DNA from: DATBRC01 sp036560485
Lineage (GTDB): Bacteria > Pseudomonadota > Gammaproteobacteria > Burkholderiales > Burkholderiaceae_D
NCBI GenBank assembly: GCA_036560485.1
Contig: DATBRC010000030.1
Coordinates: 80,854-144,853 of the forward strand
DNA: 64,000 bases
Reading direction: 5' to 3'
In this document: in pieces, positions 33,043 through 42,248 of the stretch
Layout: each line of letters begins with the position of its first letter
Position numbering within the stretch: the stretch's first letter is position 1
Notes under the pieces: generated by a model
What the model saw: only the letters and a program-made list of their open reading frames with translations
What the model was told of the DNA's origin: nothing
Databases searched by the model: none
Made by a program: the position numbers and the translations under genes

Positions 33043-33372
33043 ATGTTTATTTCCAACGCATATGCACAAGCTGCAGCACCGGCGGATGGCTTGGCTGGCA
33101 ATCTGACCAGTTTCCTGCCGATTATCTTGATGTTCGTCGTACTGTACTTCCTGATGATCCGTCCGCAAATGAAGCGTCAAAAAGAGCAGCAGACGATGAT
33201 GGCTGCATTGGCCAAAGGCGATGAAGTCATTACCGTCGGCGGCGTGCTCGGCAAGGTCACCAAAGTGACGGAAGTGTATGTCACGCTGGAAGTCGCAGCG
33301 GGCACCGAAATAGTCGTGCAAAAATCGGCGGTCACGATGTTGCTGCCAAAAGGCACGATCAAGGACTTGTAA
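33043..33372 (+). CDS. yajC: Sec translocon accessory protein YajC
   Basis: YajC is a small inner-membrane partner of SecDF-YidC. It has a short N-terminus, one membrane helix (FLPIILMFVVLYFLMIRPQ) with the family motif RPQMKRQKEQ, then a small cytoplasmic domain with GGVLGKVTKV. The frame opens at an ATG at 33031, but GGAG at 33033-33036 is correctly placed for the ATG at 33043, giving 109 residues. It precedes secD in the conserved queA-tgt-yajC-secD-secF order. Confidence 0.95.
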   Translation: MFISNAYAQAAAPADGLAGNLTSFLPIILMFVVLYFLMIRPQMKRQKEQQTMMAALAKGDEVITVGGVLGKVTKVTEVYVTLEVAAGTEIVVQKSAVTMLLPKGTIKDL

Positions 33373-33445
33373 GAGCAATTGCATTTTTCCGGCGCGAGCA
33401 TTTTCGAACCATCAACATACGCCTCACAATCAACGTTGAATTCAT

Positions 33446-35305
33446 ATGAATCGTTACTCTCTTTGGCAATACATCCTGATCATCATCGCTTTGCTGTTCG
33501 GTGTGCTGTATACGATACCGAACTTCTTCGGTGAGTCGCCCGCGCTGCAAATCAGCAGCGGTAAAGCGACTGTTAAAGTGGAGCCGTCTACTGTGGCTGC
33601 AGTCGAGAAGACGCTAAAAGATAGTGGAATCAAGCCTGATCAGGTTTATTTTGAAACGATGGGAACACAAGGTGTTGTGCGTGTCCGGTTTCCAAATACC
33701 GATACGCAATTCAAAGCCAAGGGCGTGTTGGAAAAGGGCTTGAATGCAGATCCGACCGATCCCACCTATCTGGTTGCCTTTAACCTGCTGCCGAATACGC
33801 CGCAATGGCTGCAGAGCATTCACGCTTTTCCGATGAACCTTGGTCTTGATTTGCGCGGTGGCGTGCACTTCCTGATGCAAGTCAATACAAGGGCAATATT
33901 GGAAAAGCGTATTCAAGGTTTGCAATCCAGTGCACGCAGTATGCTGCATGACAAGAATGTGCGTCATAGCGGCATCAGCCGTAACGGCAATGCGATCGAA
34001 ATTCAATTTCGTGATCAGGAAACGCTCGACAAAGGCAAGGAAGTCCTGGCTTCGCAATTACCGGATTTATTGTTGACGCAGGCAAATGACAACGGCACGC
34101 TGAAACTGGTGGCAACACTGCGTCCGACCGCAGTGAAACAGGCACAAGAAGACGGCATTACGCAAAACATGACGGTGCTGTCGAAGCGCGTGAATGAATT
34201 GGGCGTGGCGGAGCCGCTGATTCAACGCCAAGGCGCAGATCGTATCGTGGTCGAGTTGCCAGGCGTGCAGGATCCCAATCAGGCACGTAACATCTTGGGC
34301 CGCACCGCAACACTGGAAGTGCACATGGTTGACGAGTCGGTCCCGCGCGGAACCGAGACAACTGCAACGATCCCGTTTGGTTCCGAATTGTTCACCGTCG
34401 GCAATAACGCACCGGTCGTGGTTTACAAGGAGCCGATCATTACCGGCGATTATATTTCCGGCGCCAGCGCCAGCTTCGACCAATATCAGCAGCCATCGGT
34501 CAGCATTGATTTGAACGGCGATGGCGGCCGCATCATGCGTCAGGCGACGCGCGACAAGATCGGCAAGCTGATGTCGATTATTTTGTTTGAAAAAGGCAAG
34601 GGCGAAGTACTGACCGTTGCAACGATACGCGATGAGCTCGGTTCGCGCTTCCAGATCACCGGTATGGGTACGCCTGAAAAAGCCAGCGATTTGGCGTTAT
34701 TGCTTCGTGCAGGTTCACTCGCAGCGCCAATGGAAATCATCGAGGAACGCACGATCGGGCCGCAACTGGGCGCCGATAACATTCTCAAAGGCTTTAATTC
34801 GACGCTCTACGGTTTTGCCGCGATCGCTGTATTCATGATCATCTATTACATGCTGTTTGGATTTTTCAGCGTGTTTTCGCTCGCGATCAACTTGCTGTTG
34901 CTGATCGCGATATTGTCATCGATCCAGGCGACATTAACCTTGCCGGGTATGGCGGCGATTGCCTTTACGCTCGGTATGGCGATCGACGCCAACGTGCTGA
35001 TCAATGAGCGGATACGTGAAGAGCTGCGCGCCGGTAATACGCCGCAAGCGGCGATTGCCAATGGCTTCGATCGGGCATGGGCCACCATCCTGGATTCCAA
35101 TGTGACGACTTTGATTGCCGGTGTGGCTTTATATGCATTTGGCTCCGGCCCCATCCGCGGATTCGCGGTGGTGCATATTTTGGGTATTCTGACTTCGATT
35201 TTCTCAGCGGTATTCGTATCGCGCGGTATTGTGAATTGGTGGTACGGCGGCAAGAAGAAATTGTCCGGACTGTCGATTGGACAAATTTGGAAGCCCGGAA
35301 CCTGA
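33446..35305 (+). CDS. secD: Protein translocase subunit SecD
   Basis: SecD, with SecF, uses the proton gradient to pull proteins through the Sec channel on the periplasmic side. An N-terminal helix (YILIIIALLFGVLYTIPNFFG) is followed by a large periplasmic region beginning with the family motif GLDLRGGVHFLM. Six RND-type membrane segments make up the C-terminal third, including IAVFMIIYYMLFGFFSVFSL and TLGMAIDANVLINERIREEL. At 619 residues it matches the family. secF follows after 121 bases. Confidence 0.96.
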   Translation: MNRYSLWQYILIIIALLFGVLYTIPNFFGESPALQISSGKATVKVEPSTVAAVEKTLKDSGIKPDQVYFETMGTQGVVRVRFPNTDTQFKAKGVLEKGLNADPTDPTYLVAFNLLPNTPQWLQSIHAFPMNLGLDLRGGVHFLMQVNTRAILEKRIQGLQSSARSMLHDKNVRHSGISRNGNAIEIQFRDQETLDKGKEVLASQLPDLLLTQANDNGTLKLVATLRPTAVKQAQEDGITQNMTVLSKRVNELGVAEPLIQRQGADRIVVELPGVQDPNQARNILGRTATLEVHMVDESVPRGTETTATIPFGSELFTVGNNAPVVVYKEPIITGDYISGASASFDQYQQPSVSIDLNGDGGRIMRQATRDKIGKLMSIILFEKGKGEVLTVATIRDELGSRFQITGMGTPEKASDLALLLRAGSLAAPMEIIEERTIGPQLGADNILKGFNSTLYGFAAIAVFMIIYYMLFGFFSVFSLAINLLLLIAILSSIQATLTLPGMAAIAFTLGMAIDANVLINERIREELRAGNTPQAAIANGFDRAWATILDSNVTTLIAGVALYAFGSGPIRGFAVVHILGILTSIFSAVFVSRGIVNWWYGGKKKLSGLSIGQIWKPGT

Positions 35306-35426
35306 AGCAAAGGCGCTCGTTTTTGCATGAACAAGAAGCAGTCAAAACGTTACAGTTGGCTGTGTTTGATATGGCGTCCAATTGCAGCAAACGTTGCAAT
35401 CGGCACCGTCCGAAAAGAGGATAGCA

Positions 35427-36458
35427 ATGGAATTTTTCCGCATTAAAAAAGATATTCCCTTCATGCGTCATGCATTGGTGTTCAATGCGATTTCGGCATT
35501 GACATTTATTGCTGCAGTGTTCTTCCTGTTTTACAACGGCTTGCATTTGTCGATTGAATTCACCGGCGGCATTGAAATGGAAGCCACGTATTCAAAACCG
35601 GTCAATGTGGAAGATATTCGCAAACAGGTCGAGAAGCTGGGCTATCCGGATAATCAAGTGCAAAGTTTCGGTACTGCGCAAGATGTGATGATTCGTTTGC
35701 CGGTAAAAAAAGGAGTCGATAGCAGCCAGATTTCTCAAACAGTATTTGAGGGATTGTGCAAGGCTGAAGGCGCAACCGTCAAACAGAACTTTGAGACGAC
35801 CAACGCCAAAGGCGAAAAAATCGCCAAGACAGCTTGTGTAGATGCGGCTCAAAAAGAGCCATTGACACTGCAAAAAGTTGAAATTGTCGGCGCGCAGGTG
35901 GGCGAGGAATTGGCGCATGACGGCTTGATGGCGCTTTTAATGGTCGTGGTCGGCATCATGATTTACCTGGCAATTCGTTTCGAGTGGAAGTTTGCCGTAT
36001 CGGCCATTATCGCCAACTTGCATGACGTTGTGATCATCCTGGGATTCTTTGCATTCTTCCAATGGGAATTTTCTCTGACCGTATTGGCTGCAGTGCTTGC
36101 CGTATTGGGCTATTCGGTGAACGAATCGGTCGTGGTGTTCGACCGGGTGCGCGAGACGTTCCGCGATCGCCGTTACGGAAAGCTGGCAACGCCGGATGTG
36201 ATGAATCATGCCATCACGAGCACCATTTCGCGCACGATCATCACGCACGGTTGCACGCAGATGATGGTGTTGTCGATGTTTTTCTTCGGCGGGCAAACGC
36301 TCCATTTCTTTTCAGTGGCGCTCACTATCGGTATCTTGTTCGGTATTTATTCATCCGTGTTTGTGGCAGCAGCCGTTGCAATGTGGCTTGGGGTCAAGCG
36401 GGAAGATTTGATCAAGCCGATCAAAGAGAAAGACACGACGGATGGTGCTGTCGTCTGA
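35427..36458 (+). CDS. secF: Protein translocase subunit SecF
   Basis: SecF pairs with SecD in the Sec accessory complex. The N-terminus MEFFRIKKDIPFMRH leads into the first helix, followed by the SecF motif LSIEFTGGIEMEA. The C-terminal six-helix RND unit includes YSVNESVVVFDRVRETFRD. The frame is open to 35382, but the ATG at 35427 is preceded by AAGAGGATAG and gives 343 residues, near the usual size. A strong terminator lies directly after the gene. Confidence 0.96.
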   Translation: MEFFRIKKDIPFMRHALVFNAISALTFIAAVFFLFYNGLHLSIEFTGGIEMEATYSKPVNVEDIRKQVEKLGYPDNQVQSFGTAQDVMIRLPVKKGVDSSQISQTVFEGLCKAEGATVKQNFETTNAKGEKIAKTACVDAAQKEPLTLQKVEIVGAQVGEELAHDGLMALLMVVVGIMIYLAIRFEWKFAVSAIIANLHDVVIILGFFAFFQWEFSLTVLAAVLAVLGYSVNESVVVFDRVRETFRDRRYGKLATPDVMNHAITSTISRTIITHGCTQMMVLSMFFFGGQTLHFFSVALTIGILFGIYSSVFVAAAVAMWLGVKREDLIKPIKEKDTTDGAVV

Positions 36459-36468
36459 TAAACAAGTG

Positions 36469-36500
36469 AAAAAGCCAGTTTGCAAACTGGCTTTTTTTTT
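36469..36500 (+). terminator. Terminator after secF
   Basis: The 22-base palindrome AAGCCAGTTTGCAAACTGGCTT is followed by a run of eight or more T. It ends the yajC-secD-secF unit and separates it from the cytochrome b gene, whose start is only about 20 bases further on; that gene must either use read-through or have a promoter within this stretch. Confidence 0.9.
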
Positions 36501-36519
36501 CGTCTTCGAGGAAATCAAA

Positions 36520-37182
36520 ATGAAAAAAATTCGCGTATGGGATTTACCGCTCCGCTTGTTTCACTGGACGTTGGTGTTATTGGTTGTGGCAGCGATTGTG
36601 GCGCAAAAAATTGGCGGCGATGCGATGCTGTGGCATTTTCGTTTTGGCTATGCTGCGTTAACGCTGGTGTTGTTTCGAATTGTATGGGGATTGGTCGGAA
36701 GCCGGTATGCACGATTTTCCGATTTTGTGAAAAGACCGTCCGCCGCCATCGCGTACATCAAGGAAATGCGAAGCGGTACGTCGATAAAATCTCTGGGGCA
36801 TAATCCGATTGGTAGTTTTTCTGTGCTTGCATTGTTGGCGATCATCTTGATTCAAACAATCTCCGGTTTGTTTGCCAGTGACGAGCATGATCATAAGGGT
36901 CCGCTTGCAAAGTTTTTGAGTGAAACCTGGCCCGAAAGGATCGGGGAGTTCCATGCAGATGTCAGCGGGACATTGATTTACATTTTGGTTGGACTGCATG
37001 TGGTTGCCATCGCGTACTACTACTTCATCAAAAAAGAAAATCTGGTCAAACCGATGATCACAGGCGACAAGGAAGTGGATTGCGAGGCGCCTTCAGCGGA
37101 AGACTCATCGAGAATACGATTGTTTGCGTTGGTGATATTGCTGGTGTGTGCCGTAGGTGTTTACTTTGTCGTGATGTTGTAA
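36520..37182 (+). CDS. Cytochrome b561-type membrane protein (hydrogenase cytochrome b subunit-like)
   Basis: A 220-residue di-heme cytochrome b-like protein. It starts KIRVWDLPLRLFHWTLVLLV, the RxxHW-type signature of the Ni,Fe-hydrogenase cytochrome b (HyaC-like) and bacterial b561 families. Four membrane segments are visible, with candidate heme ligands His16 (LFHWTL), His in LWHFRFGYA, and His in YILVGLHVVAIAYYY. A fifth hydrophobic segment ends the protein. The ATG at 36520 follows CGAGGAAATC. No hydrogenase genes are nearby; soluble c-type cytochromes or quinones are more likely partners. Confidence 0.85.
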   Translation: MKKIRVWDLPLRLFHWTLVLLVVAAIVAQKIGGDAMLWHFRFGYAALTLVLFRIVWGLVGSRYARFSDFVKRPSAAIAYIKEMRSGTSIKSLGHNPIGSFSVLALLAIILIQTISGLFASDEHDHKGPLAKFLSETWPERIGEFHADVSGTLIYILVGLHVVAIAYYYFIKKENLVKPMITGDKEVDCEAPSAEDSSRIRLFALVILLVCAVGVYFVVML

Positions 37183-37198
37183 ATCATTTTGCACCAAG

Positions 37199-37236
37199 AA
37201 AAAACCGCCCTGATGCAATGAGGCGGTTTTTTCTTT
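37199..37236. terminator. Terminator between the cytochrome b gene and the KimA-like gene (convergent)
   Basis: The stem AAAACCGCC/GGCGGTTTT with the loop CTGATGCAATGA is flanked by an A-run and a T-rich run. It can serve both converging genes. Confidence 0.85.
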
Positions 37237-37260
37237 TGTATAAAGATTGACTGATGTCGA

Positions 37261-39261
37261 TCAAAGTTTCATCGGGAGAATCATCATCTGTATTCCAGAG
37301 AAATGCAGATGCCGTTGGATCGACAATGCCGCCTGGTTGTGCAGCAAGCGCGTGAAGAAATTATCCTTCTTGAAAATCAATTTGCTGGTGAAGAAAATCG
37401 AATTCGGAAAATCTTCATTGACTTGAATGCATAATTTATAAATTTCTTCCACCGCATCCGTACCAAATGCCACATAGGATTTGGCTGCAAGACCGTGACT
37501 CTTGCAAAAATCGACAAAGAATTTTAACGAAGCGTCGGTTTTCTTGCGCATCTCCTCGACGGTTCCTTCCGTGCCGTATGCTTGCGAATCGACAGTGCGT
37601 GCAGCAATAAAAATAAAATTCTTGAAATAATTCGGAAACATGCGTTGGACCCATAGCAATGCATGCAGGCCGCCGCCGCGTGACGAGCCCACGACGAACA
37701 CAGCTGTCTGCGCATCAGGGTCTAACTGCGGCTCTACAGTGTTGGGCCCGACATTAGGACCGAAAGATTGATTGGCAAATACCTGATCGATTTCATGAAT
37801 CTTGATTTCGGTATCGCGGTAGTGTTGACGGATGGCCAGGCACAGAATGATGACGATTGCCGTAATCAGAATCGTGATCCAGCCGCCTTCGAAAAATTTT
37901 TCGCTGACTGTCACCATCAAGATGCCGAACGTGACCACCAGGCCGAGCGCTGACAGAATCAAGCGGCGTTTCCATTTTTTCTGGTCGCGATGGCGGAACC
38001 AGTAAATGCATAAGCCCAGCAGCGACAAACTGAATGTCAAGAAGACGTTGATCGAATACAGCACAACCAGCCAACCGACTTCGCCTTTACTGATCCAGAG
38101 AATGGCAAGTGCTGCGATGCCCATGACCAGCATGCCGTTTTGCGTTACCAGACGTTGCGATAAATAACGGAACTGATGCGGCACCCAGGAGTCGGCAGCC
38201 ATGTTGGCAAGCACTGTCGGACCTCCGAGAAAGCCGGTATTGGCCGCAACCAGCAGCAAGCCGGCTTCCAGCGCGAGTGTTACCGATAAGCCGATGGTAA
38301 GGTTGGTGCCGGACAATCCGAGATTGCCGAGAATGCTGTTGAAGACCACTGCATTAAGCGTGCGGCCTTCAACCGGCACAGCGTGCCACAACAGATACAA
38401 CAGGATAATGCCGCCGGCCGTAAAGGATAATGAGATCGCCATGTACAGCATCGTCAGTTTGCCGGTGCGTACGCGCGGTTCCGCCAGCGCTTGCACATTA
38501 TTGGAGACCGCTTCAATTCCGGTATACGTACCGCCACCGAGCGAATAGGCTTTGAGGAACAACGCAGCGGTAAACATCCAGCTGGTTTCTGCTGCCAGTT
38601 TTTTTGTTTCTGCAATCGTGTCGGGAACCAGTGCAGGTAATGCGGCAGCATGCACAAAAACGCCATACATGATCAACAGTACGTGCGTGATAACGAAACC
38701 AAGAAAGATCGGCAGCAAAATCTTGATCGATTCTTTTGCGCCGCGTAAATTGATCATTAGTAAAAACACCGTGAGTGCCAGCTCCAGCATCAACTTCCAT
38801 CCCTGAGCACCGACCGGCAATAATGAAAACAATGCATCGACACCTGATGCAACAGAGATCGCAATCGTTAATACATAATCGACAATCAGCGCCGCACCGG
38901 ATGCGAGACCTGCATAGGGGCCGATCAGTTTGGTGGAGATACGATAGCCGCCACCGCCGGTTGGAAATAATTCAATGACCTGGTTATAGGCAAGCGAAAT
39001 GATGAACACGGTGACTGCCGTTGCAATCGCCATGTAAAGGCCAAGATGGGTATGCACACCGAGCGCCTTGAAGGCTTCTTCCGGACCGTATGCGGAGGAT
39101 GAAAGACCATCTGCGCCTAAGCCGACCCATGCCAGAAAAGCGATTAATGCAAGGGAATGTCGCGTTTCGGTTTTAAGCGGATCGAGCGGTTTGCCCAAAA
39201 CGATATTACGAAATTTATGGCTTGATTGTGAAGTATGTTCTTGACTGGATTGTATTTGCAT
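37261..39261 (-). CDS. KimA-like potassium importer of the APC superfamily
   Basis: A 666-residue transporter with about 12 membrane helices in the first 480 residues and a cytoplasmic C-terminal domain of about 170 residues. The first helix region reads GLGADGLSSSAYGPEEAF and is followed by FPTGGGGYRISTKLIGPYAGL. Both features recall KimA (YdaO) of Bacillus subtilis, a proton-coupled K+ importer; general amino-acid permeases of the APC family are the alternative. The C-terminal domain (VFVVGSSRGGGLHALLWVQ) looks nucleotide-binding or USP-like. It is divergent from a two-component pair across 230 bases, which may regulate it. Confidence 0.8.
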   Translation of the reverse strand: MQIQSSQEHTSQSSHKFRNIVLGKPLDPLKTETRHSLALIAFLAWVGLGADGLSSSAYGPEEAFKALGVHTHLGLYMAIATAVTVFIISLAYNQVIELFPTGGGGYRISTKLIGPYAGLASGAALIVDYVLTIAISVASGVDALFSLLPVGAQGWKLMLELALTVFLLMINLRGAKESIKILLPIFLGFVITHVLLIMYGVFVHAAALPALVPDTIAETKKLAAETSWMFTAALFLKAYSLGGGTYTGIEAVSNNVQALAEPRVRTGKLTMLYMAISLSFTAGGIILLYLLWHAVPVEGRTLNAVVFNSILGNLGLSGTNLTIGLSVTLALEAGLLLVAANTGFLGGPTVLANMAADSWVPHQFRYLSQRLVTQNGMLVMGIAALAILWISKGEVGWLVVLYSINVFLTFSLSLLGLCIYWFRHRDQKKWKRRLILSALGLVVTFGILMVTVSEKFFEGGWITILITAIVIILCLAIRQHYRDTEIKIHEIDQVFANQSFGPNVGPNTVEPQLDPDAQTAVFVVGSSRGGGLHALLWVQRMFPNYFKNFIFIAARTVDSQAYGTEGTVEEMRKKTDASLKFFVDFCKSHGLAAKSYVAFGTDAVEEIYKLCIQVNEDFPNSIFFTSKLIFKKDNFFTRLLHNQAALSIQRHLHFSGIQMMILPMKL

Positions 39262-39435
39262 AATTTAAAACCGAAGATGCTGCGTCGCAGCAATCGGATC
39301 ACTTTAGGACGATTCATTACATTGTGCAAGTGATATGGAGGAAATACTGTGTTGCCGCAACTATTGCCATCATAATGTCAGGCCCATGTAAGAATTGAGG
39401 GTGAACGAAATCAATATTTCGGCATACTCTGCTAC

Positions 39436-39456
39436 ATTTTCGCTTTGAGTGAAAAT
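39436..39456. promoter_or_regulatory. Imperfect palindrome upstream of the response regulator gene
   Basis: ATTTTCGCT and AGTGAAAAT form nine-base arms with one mismatch around TTG, 35 bases before the start codon at 39492 and within the divergent gap shared with the KimA-like gene. It may be an operator for autoregulation; no test is possible from sequence alone. Confidence 0.3.
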
Positions 39457-39491
39457 ATTTCCGGCGTCATGTCATTAAAGGTGATTCAAGA

Positions 39492-40154
39492 ATGCGTTTA
39501 TTGCTCGTAGAAGACGACTCGATGATTGGGGAAAGCGTGCGCAAGGCATTGCGGCAGGATGGCTTCACAGTCGATTGGGTACAGGATGGTCATGCAGCTG
39601 AAATCGCTGTCGGTAGTGAGGCATACGATCTTTTATTGCTTGATCTTGGATTGCCGAAGAAATCCGGGCTGGATGTGCTGAAATCGTTGCGTCAAAGCGG
39701 CAATCGCATTCCGATACTGATACTCACCGCGCATGATGCTGTCGCCGACAGAGTCAAGGGACTGGATGCGGGAGCGGATGATTACCTGGTCAAGCCGTTT
39801 GATTTTGAGGAACTGGAAGCGCGTATTCGCGCGTTATGCCGACGTCAATCGGGGCGGGTGGATTCCATTATCAAATTGGGTGATCTGACATTGAACTCTG
39901 CCAGTCATGAGGTGCAACTCAGGGGTGAGCCGGTGATTTTGTCGGGACGTGAGTTCGCATTGCTCGCCGCATTTCTCGATCGCCCCGGTGCGGTGTTGTC
40001 GCTATCGCAGTTGGAAGAAAAAATTTATGGGTGGGGCGATGAAGTCGGCAGCAACGCAGTGGAAGTCTATATCCATGCATTACGAAAAAAATTGGGCGCC
40101 GATTTCATCAAAAATGTGCGGGGTGTAGGCTACATGGTATCCAGGCAAGCATGA
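39492..40154 (+). CDS. OmpR/PhoB-family response regulator (QseB/TctD-like)
   Basis: A 220-residue two-domain regulator. The receiver (1-115) has the acidic pair Glu7-Asp8-Asp9, phosphoacceptor Asp51 in LLLLDLGLPKKSG, and Lys in DDYLVKPFDFEEL. The C-terminal winged helix (about 125-218) ends with EVYIHALRKKLGADFIKNVRGVGY-type residues typical of OmpR proteins. Its stop overlaps the sensor kinase start by four bases, so the two are translated together. The sequence is of the QseB/TctD/PmrA branch; the signal is unknown. Confidence 0.93.
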   Translation: MRLLLVEDDSMIGESVRKALRQDGFTVDWVQDGHAAEIAVGSEAYDLLLLDLGLPKKSGLDVLKSLRQSGNRIPILILTAHDAVADRVKGLDAGADDYLVKPFDFEELEARIRALCRRQSGRVDSIIKLGDLTLNSASHEVQLRGEPVILSGREFALLAAFLDRPGAVLSLSQLEEKIYGWGDEVGSNAVEVYIHALRKKLGADFIKNVRGVGYMVSRQA

Positions 40155-41455
40155 ATTCAATTCGCAATACCTTGTTGCTTTGGCTTTCGATCGGTGTATC
40201 AATTGTTATCATATTGGCTGCCGTATTGGTTTATTTCCAGGCACGCAAAGAAGCCAATGCGCTGGCCGACTATCAAATGAAACAGTTGGTCGCATCGCTG
40301 CCGGCACAGGCGCCGTTTCCCGTACCGACGACGCGCGATAATGAATCCAATATGCCTGACGACATGGTGGTGCGCATGTGGGATAACACCGGATTTCGCA
40401 TTTACCAATCGCATGAATTGATTAATCTTCCGCAGACGACTGAGCTCGGATTTTCTGATGTGAATACCGATGGTGTCGATTGGCGTGTCTATAACGCTAA
40501 GCTGGGTGACACGATTGTCCAAGTGGCGCAGCTGTCAAGTGCGCGGCATCAGATTGCAGCGCGAGTCGCGATGCGGACGGTTGTGCCGCTGATTCTGCTT
40601 TTGCCTTTTTTTGCTGTATTGATCTGGATCACGGTCGGTCGCGGATTGGCTGCCGTCAAACGTGCGGCAGCACATGTGCAATCGCGTGATGTGAGTTCGC
40701 TGGCTTCCATTCCTGATGACGATTTGCCGCGCGAGATTCAACCACTGACGCATGCACTGAATGATCTTTTGTCTCGACTTCGTTTGGCTATCGATGCGCA
40801 AAGCGCTTTTATTGCAGATGCGGCACATGAGCTGAAAACACCGTTGACTGCGCTTAAATTGCAGATACAACTCGCGGAACGCGCGCGCACGGAAGAAGAT
40901 CGTCAATCGGCTTTTGCCGATCTTGCAAAGGGACTGGAGCGTGCCACGCATTTAGTGCATCAATTGTTGACGCTGGCCAGATATGAACCGAATGCTCGAA
41001 ACCAGAAATATGCGCGCGTCGATCTGGTGGCGCTTGCTCAAAGTGTCGTGGCAGATTTCGTTCCCATTGCCGATTCGAAAAAAATTGATTTGGGTATGAC
41101 GGTGAAAACACCGGTGCATACGCATGGCAGTGTCGATGCACTTCGGACCATGCTGAGTAATTTGATTGATAACGCGATTCGCTATACGCCTGAGGGCGGC
41201 CGGATTGATGTATTGATTCAAGATAACGATGGTCGTGCAGCGATTGCTGTAAAAGATAGCGGACCTGGTATTCCGGAAAAGGAATTGCCGCGAGTCATTG
41301 ACCGCTTCTACCGTGTTCCAGGTTCACCATCGAATGGCAGCGGTCTTGGTCTTGCCATCGTTAAACAAATTGTGGCGGCGCACAATGCTGATATCACACT
41401 CACCAACATTGCCAATGGCTTGCACGCCAGCGTAACTTTCAATGAATCCAATTGA
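40151..41455 (+). CDS. Sensor histidine kinase (QseC/TctE-like)
   Basis: A 434-residue membrane kinase. Helix 1 lies at about 9-29 (LLLWLSIGVSIVIILAAVLVY), then a periplasmic domain of about 120 residues, then helix 2 (VPLILLLPFFAVLIWITVG). A HAMP linker follows. The HisKA domain has His226 in DAAHELKTPLTAL. The ATPase domain shows NLIDNAIRYTP, VKDSGPGIPE and GSGLGLAIVKQI. It is coupled by a four-base overlap to its regulator. The periplasmic region is short and gives no clue to the ligand. Confidence 0.93.
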   Translation: MNSIRNTLLLWLSIGVSIVIILAAVLVYFQARKEANALADYQMKQLVASLPAQAPFPVPTTRDNESNMPDDMVVRMWDNTGFRIYQSHELINLPQTTELGFSDVNTDGVDWRVYNAKLGDTIVQVAQLSSARHQIAARVAMRTVVPLILLLPFFAVLIWITVGRGLAAVKRAAAHVQSRDVSSLASIPDDDLPREIQPLTHALNDLLSRLRLAIDAQSAFIADAAHELKTPLTALKLQIQLAERARTEEDRQSAFADLAKGLERATHLVHQLLTLARYEPNARNQKYARVDLVALAQSVVADFVPIADSKKIDLGMTVKTPVHTHGSVDALRTMLSNLIDNAIRYTPEGGRIDVLIQDNDGRAAIAVKDSGPGIPEKELPRVIDRFYRVPGSPSNGSGLGLAIVKQIVAAHNADITLTNIANGLHASVTFNESN

Positions 41456-41577
41456 TATAGTCTGCCTAATTTAAGTCTGGCTTAAATATAGCCACTTATG
41501 ATCAGTCCCAAAGCTTGCGTGAAGTATTTGAAAATAATGCGACGAAGCTTCGCGATGAATAAAAAGCTGAGGGACAA

Positions 41578-41601
41578 GTCAACATCATTCCGAATGTTGA
41601 C
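41578..41601. promoter_or_regulatory. Hairpin upstream of the Pal-like lipoprotein gene
   Basis: GTCAACAT and ATGTTGAC form perfect eight-base arms around CATTCCGA, ending 37 bases before the start codon at 41639. It could be an operator or a 5' leader hairpin. No T-run follows, so it is unlikely to be a terminator. Confidence 0.4.
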
Positions 41602-41638
41602 CTGCATCGTAATCAATTACTTATTATTGGACTGACCC

Positions 41639-42175
41639 ATGAAAAAAATCATCCTTTGCGCGGCAATCGTATCGCTCTTGGCTGCGTGCAGCAGTGCTCC
41701 TGTTAAACCGGAAGACCAAACCGCATCTGCGCAAACATCTTCCGCCGCAAAATCCGGCGCAACAAGTTCCAACGCGACGACAGCATCTGTTGGCTCTGCT
41801 GCGACACAAGGCAACCCGCTGAAGGATCCGAATAACATTCTTTCCAAACGCAGCGTGTACTTCGCATTTGATCAATATGTGATCGACGACAAATATCGTC
41901 CATTGATTCTGGCGCATGCTGCTTACCTGAAAAGTCATCCGGAAGCCAAAGTAACCTTGGAAGGCAATGCTGATGAACGTGGCGGATCAGAATACAATCT
42001 TGCGCTCGGACAAAAGCGTGCCGATGCGGTGCGCAAGATGATGGAACTGAGCGGGGCATCTGCAAAACAGATGGAAGCCGTTAGTTTCGGTAAGGAAAAA
42101 CCCAAAGCAGCCGAACACAATGAAGCAGCTTGGGCAGAAAATCGCCGGACAGATGTTCACTACAAAGGCGAATAA
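41639..42175 (+). CDS. OmpA-family lipoprotein, Pal-like
   Basis: A 178-residue lipoprotein with a lipobox LLAAC (Cys17), a Ser/Thr/Ala-rich linker of about 45 residues, and a C-terminal OmpA domain (about 70-178). The domain has SVYFAFDQYVID, then TLEGNADERGGSEYNLALGQKRA and ENRRTDVHY, the peptidoglycan-binding residues of Pal. It would anchor the outer membrane to the cell wall. tolB and the other tol genes and ybgF are not adjacent, so it is either a displaced Pal or an additional paralogue. It is preceded by a 183-base gap with a hairpin. Confidence 0.88.
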   Translation: MKKIILCAAIVSLLAACSSAPVKPEDQTASAQTSSAAKSGATSSNATTASVGSAATQGNPLKDPNNILSKRSVYFAFDQYVIDDKYRPLILAHAAYLKSHPEAKVTLEGNADERGGSEYNLALGQKRADAVRKMMELSGASAKQMEAVSFGKEKPKAAEHNEAAWAENRRTDVHYKGE

Positions 42176-42248
42176 TTACGAAATAAGAGACAGGGAGTGC
42201 ATGCAAGGTATCTGCCTAGCATGTATAACAAATCACTAGGAGAGCTTC

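Noticed and set aside
36520..37182. A hydrogenase subunit
   Set aside because: The protein resembles the cytochrome b subunit family, but no hydrogenase large or small subunit or maturation gene is nearby, so a general cytochrome b561 call is safer.
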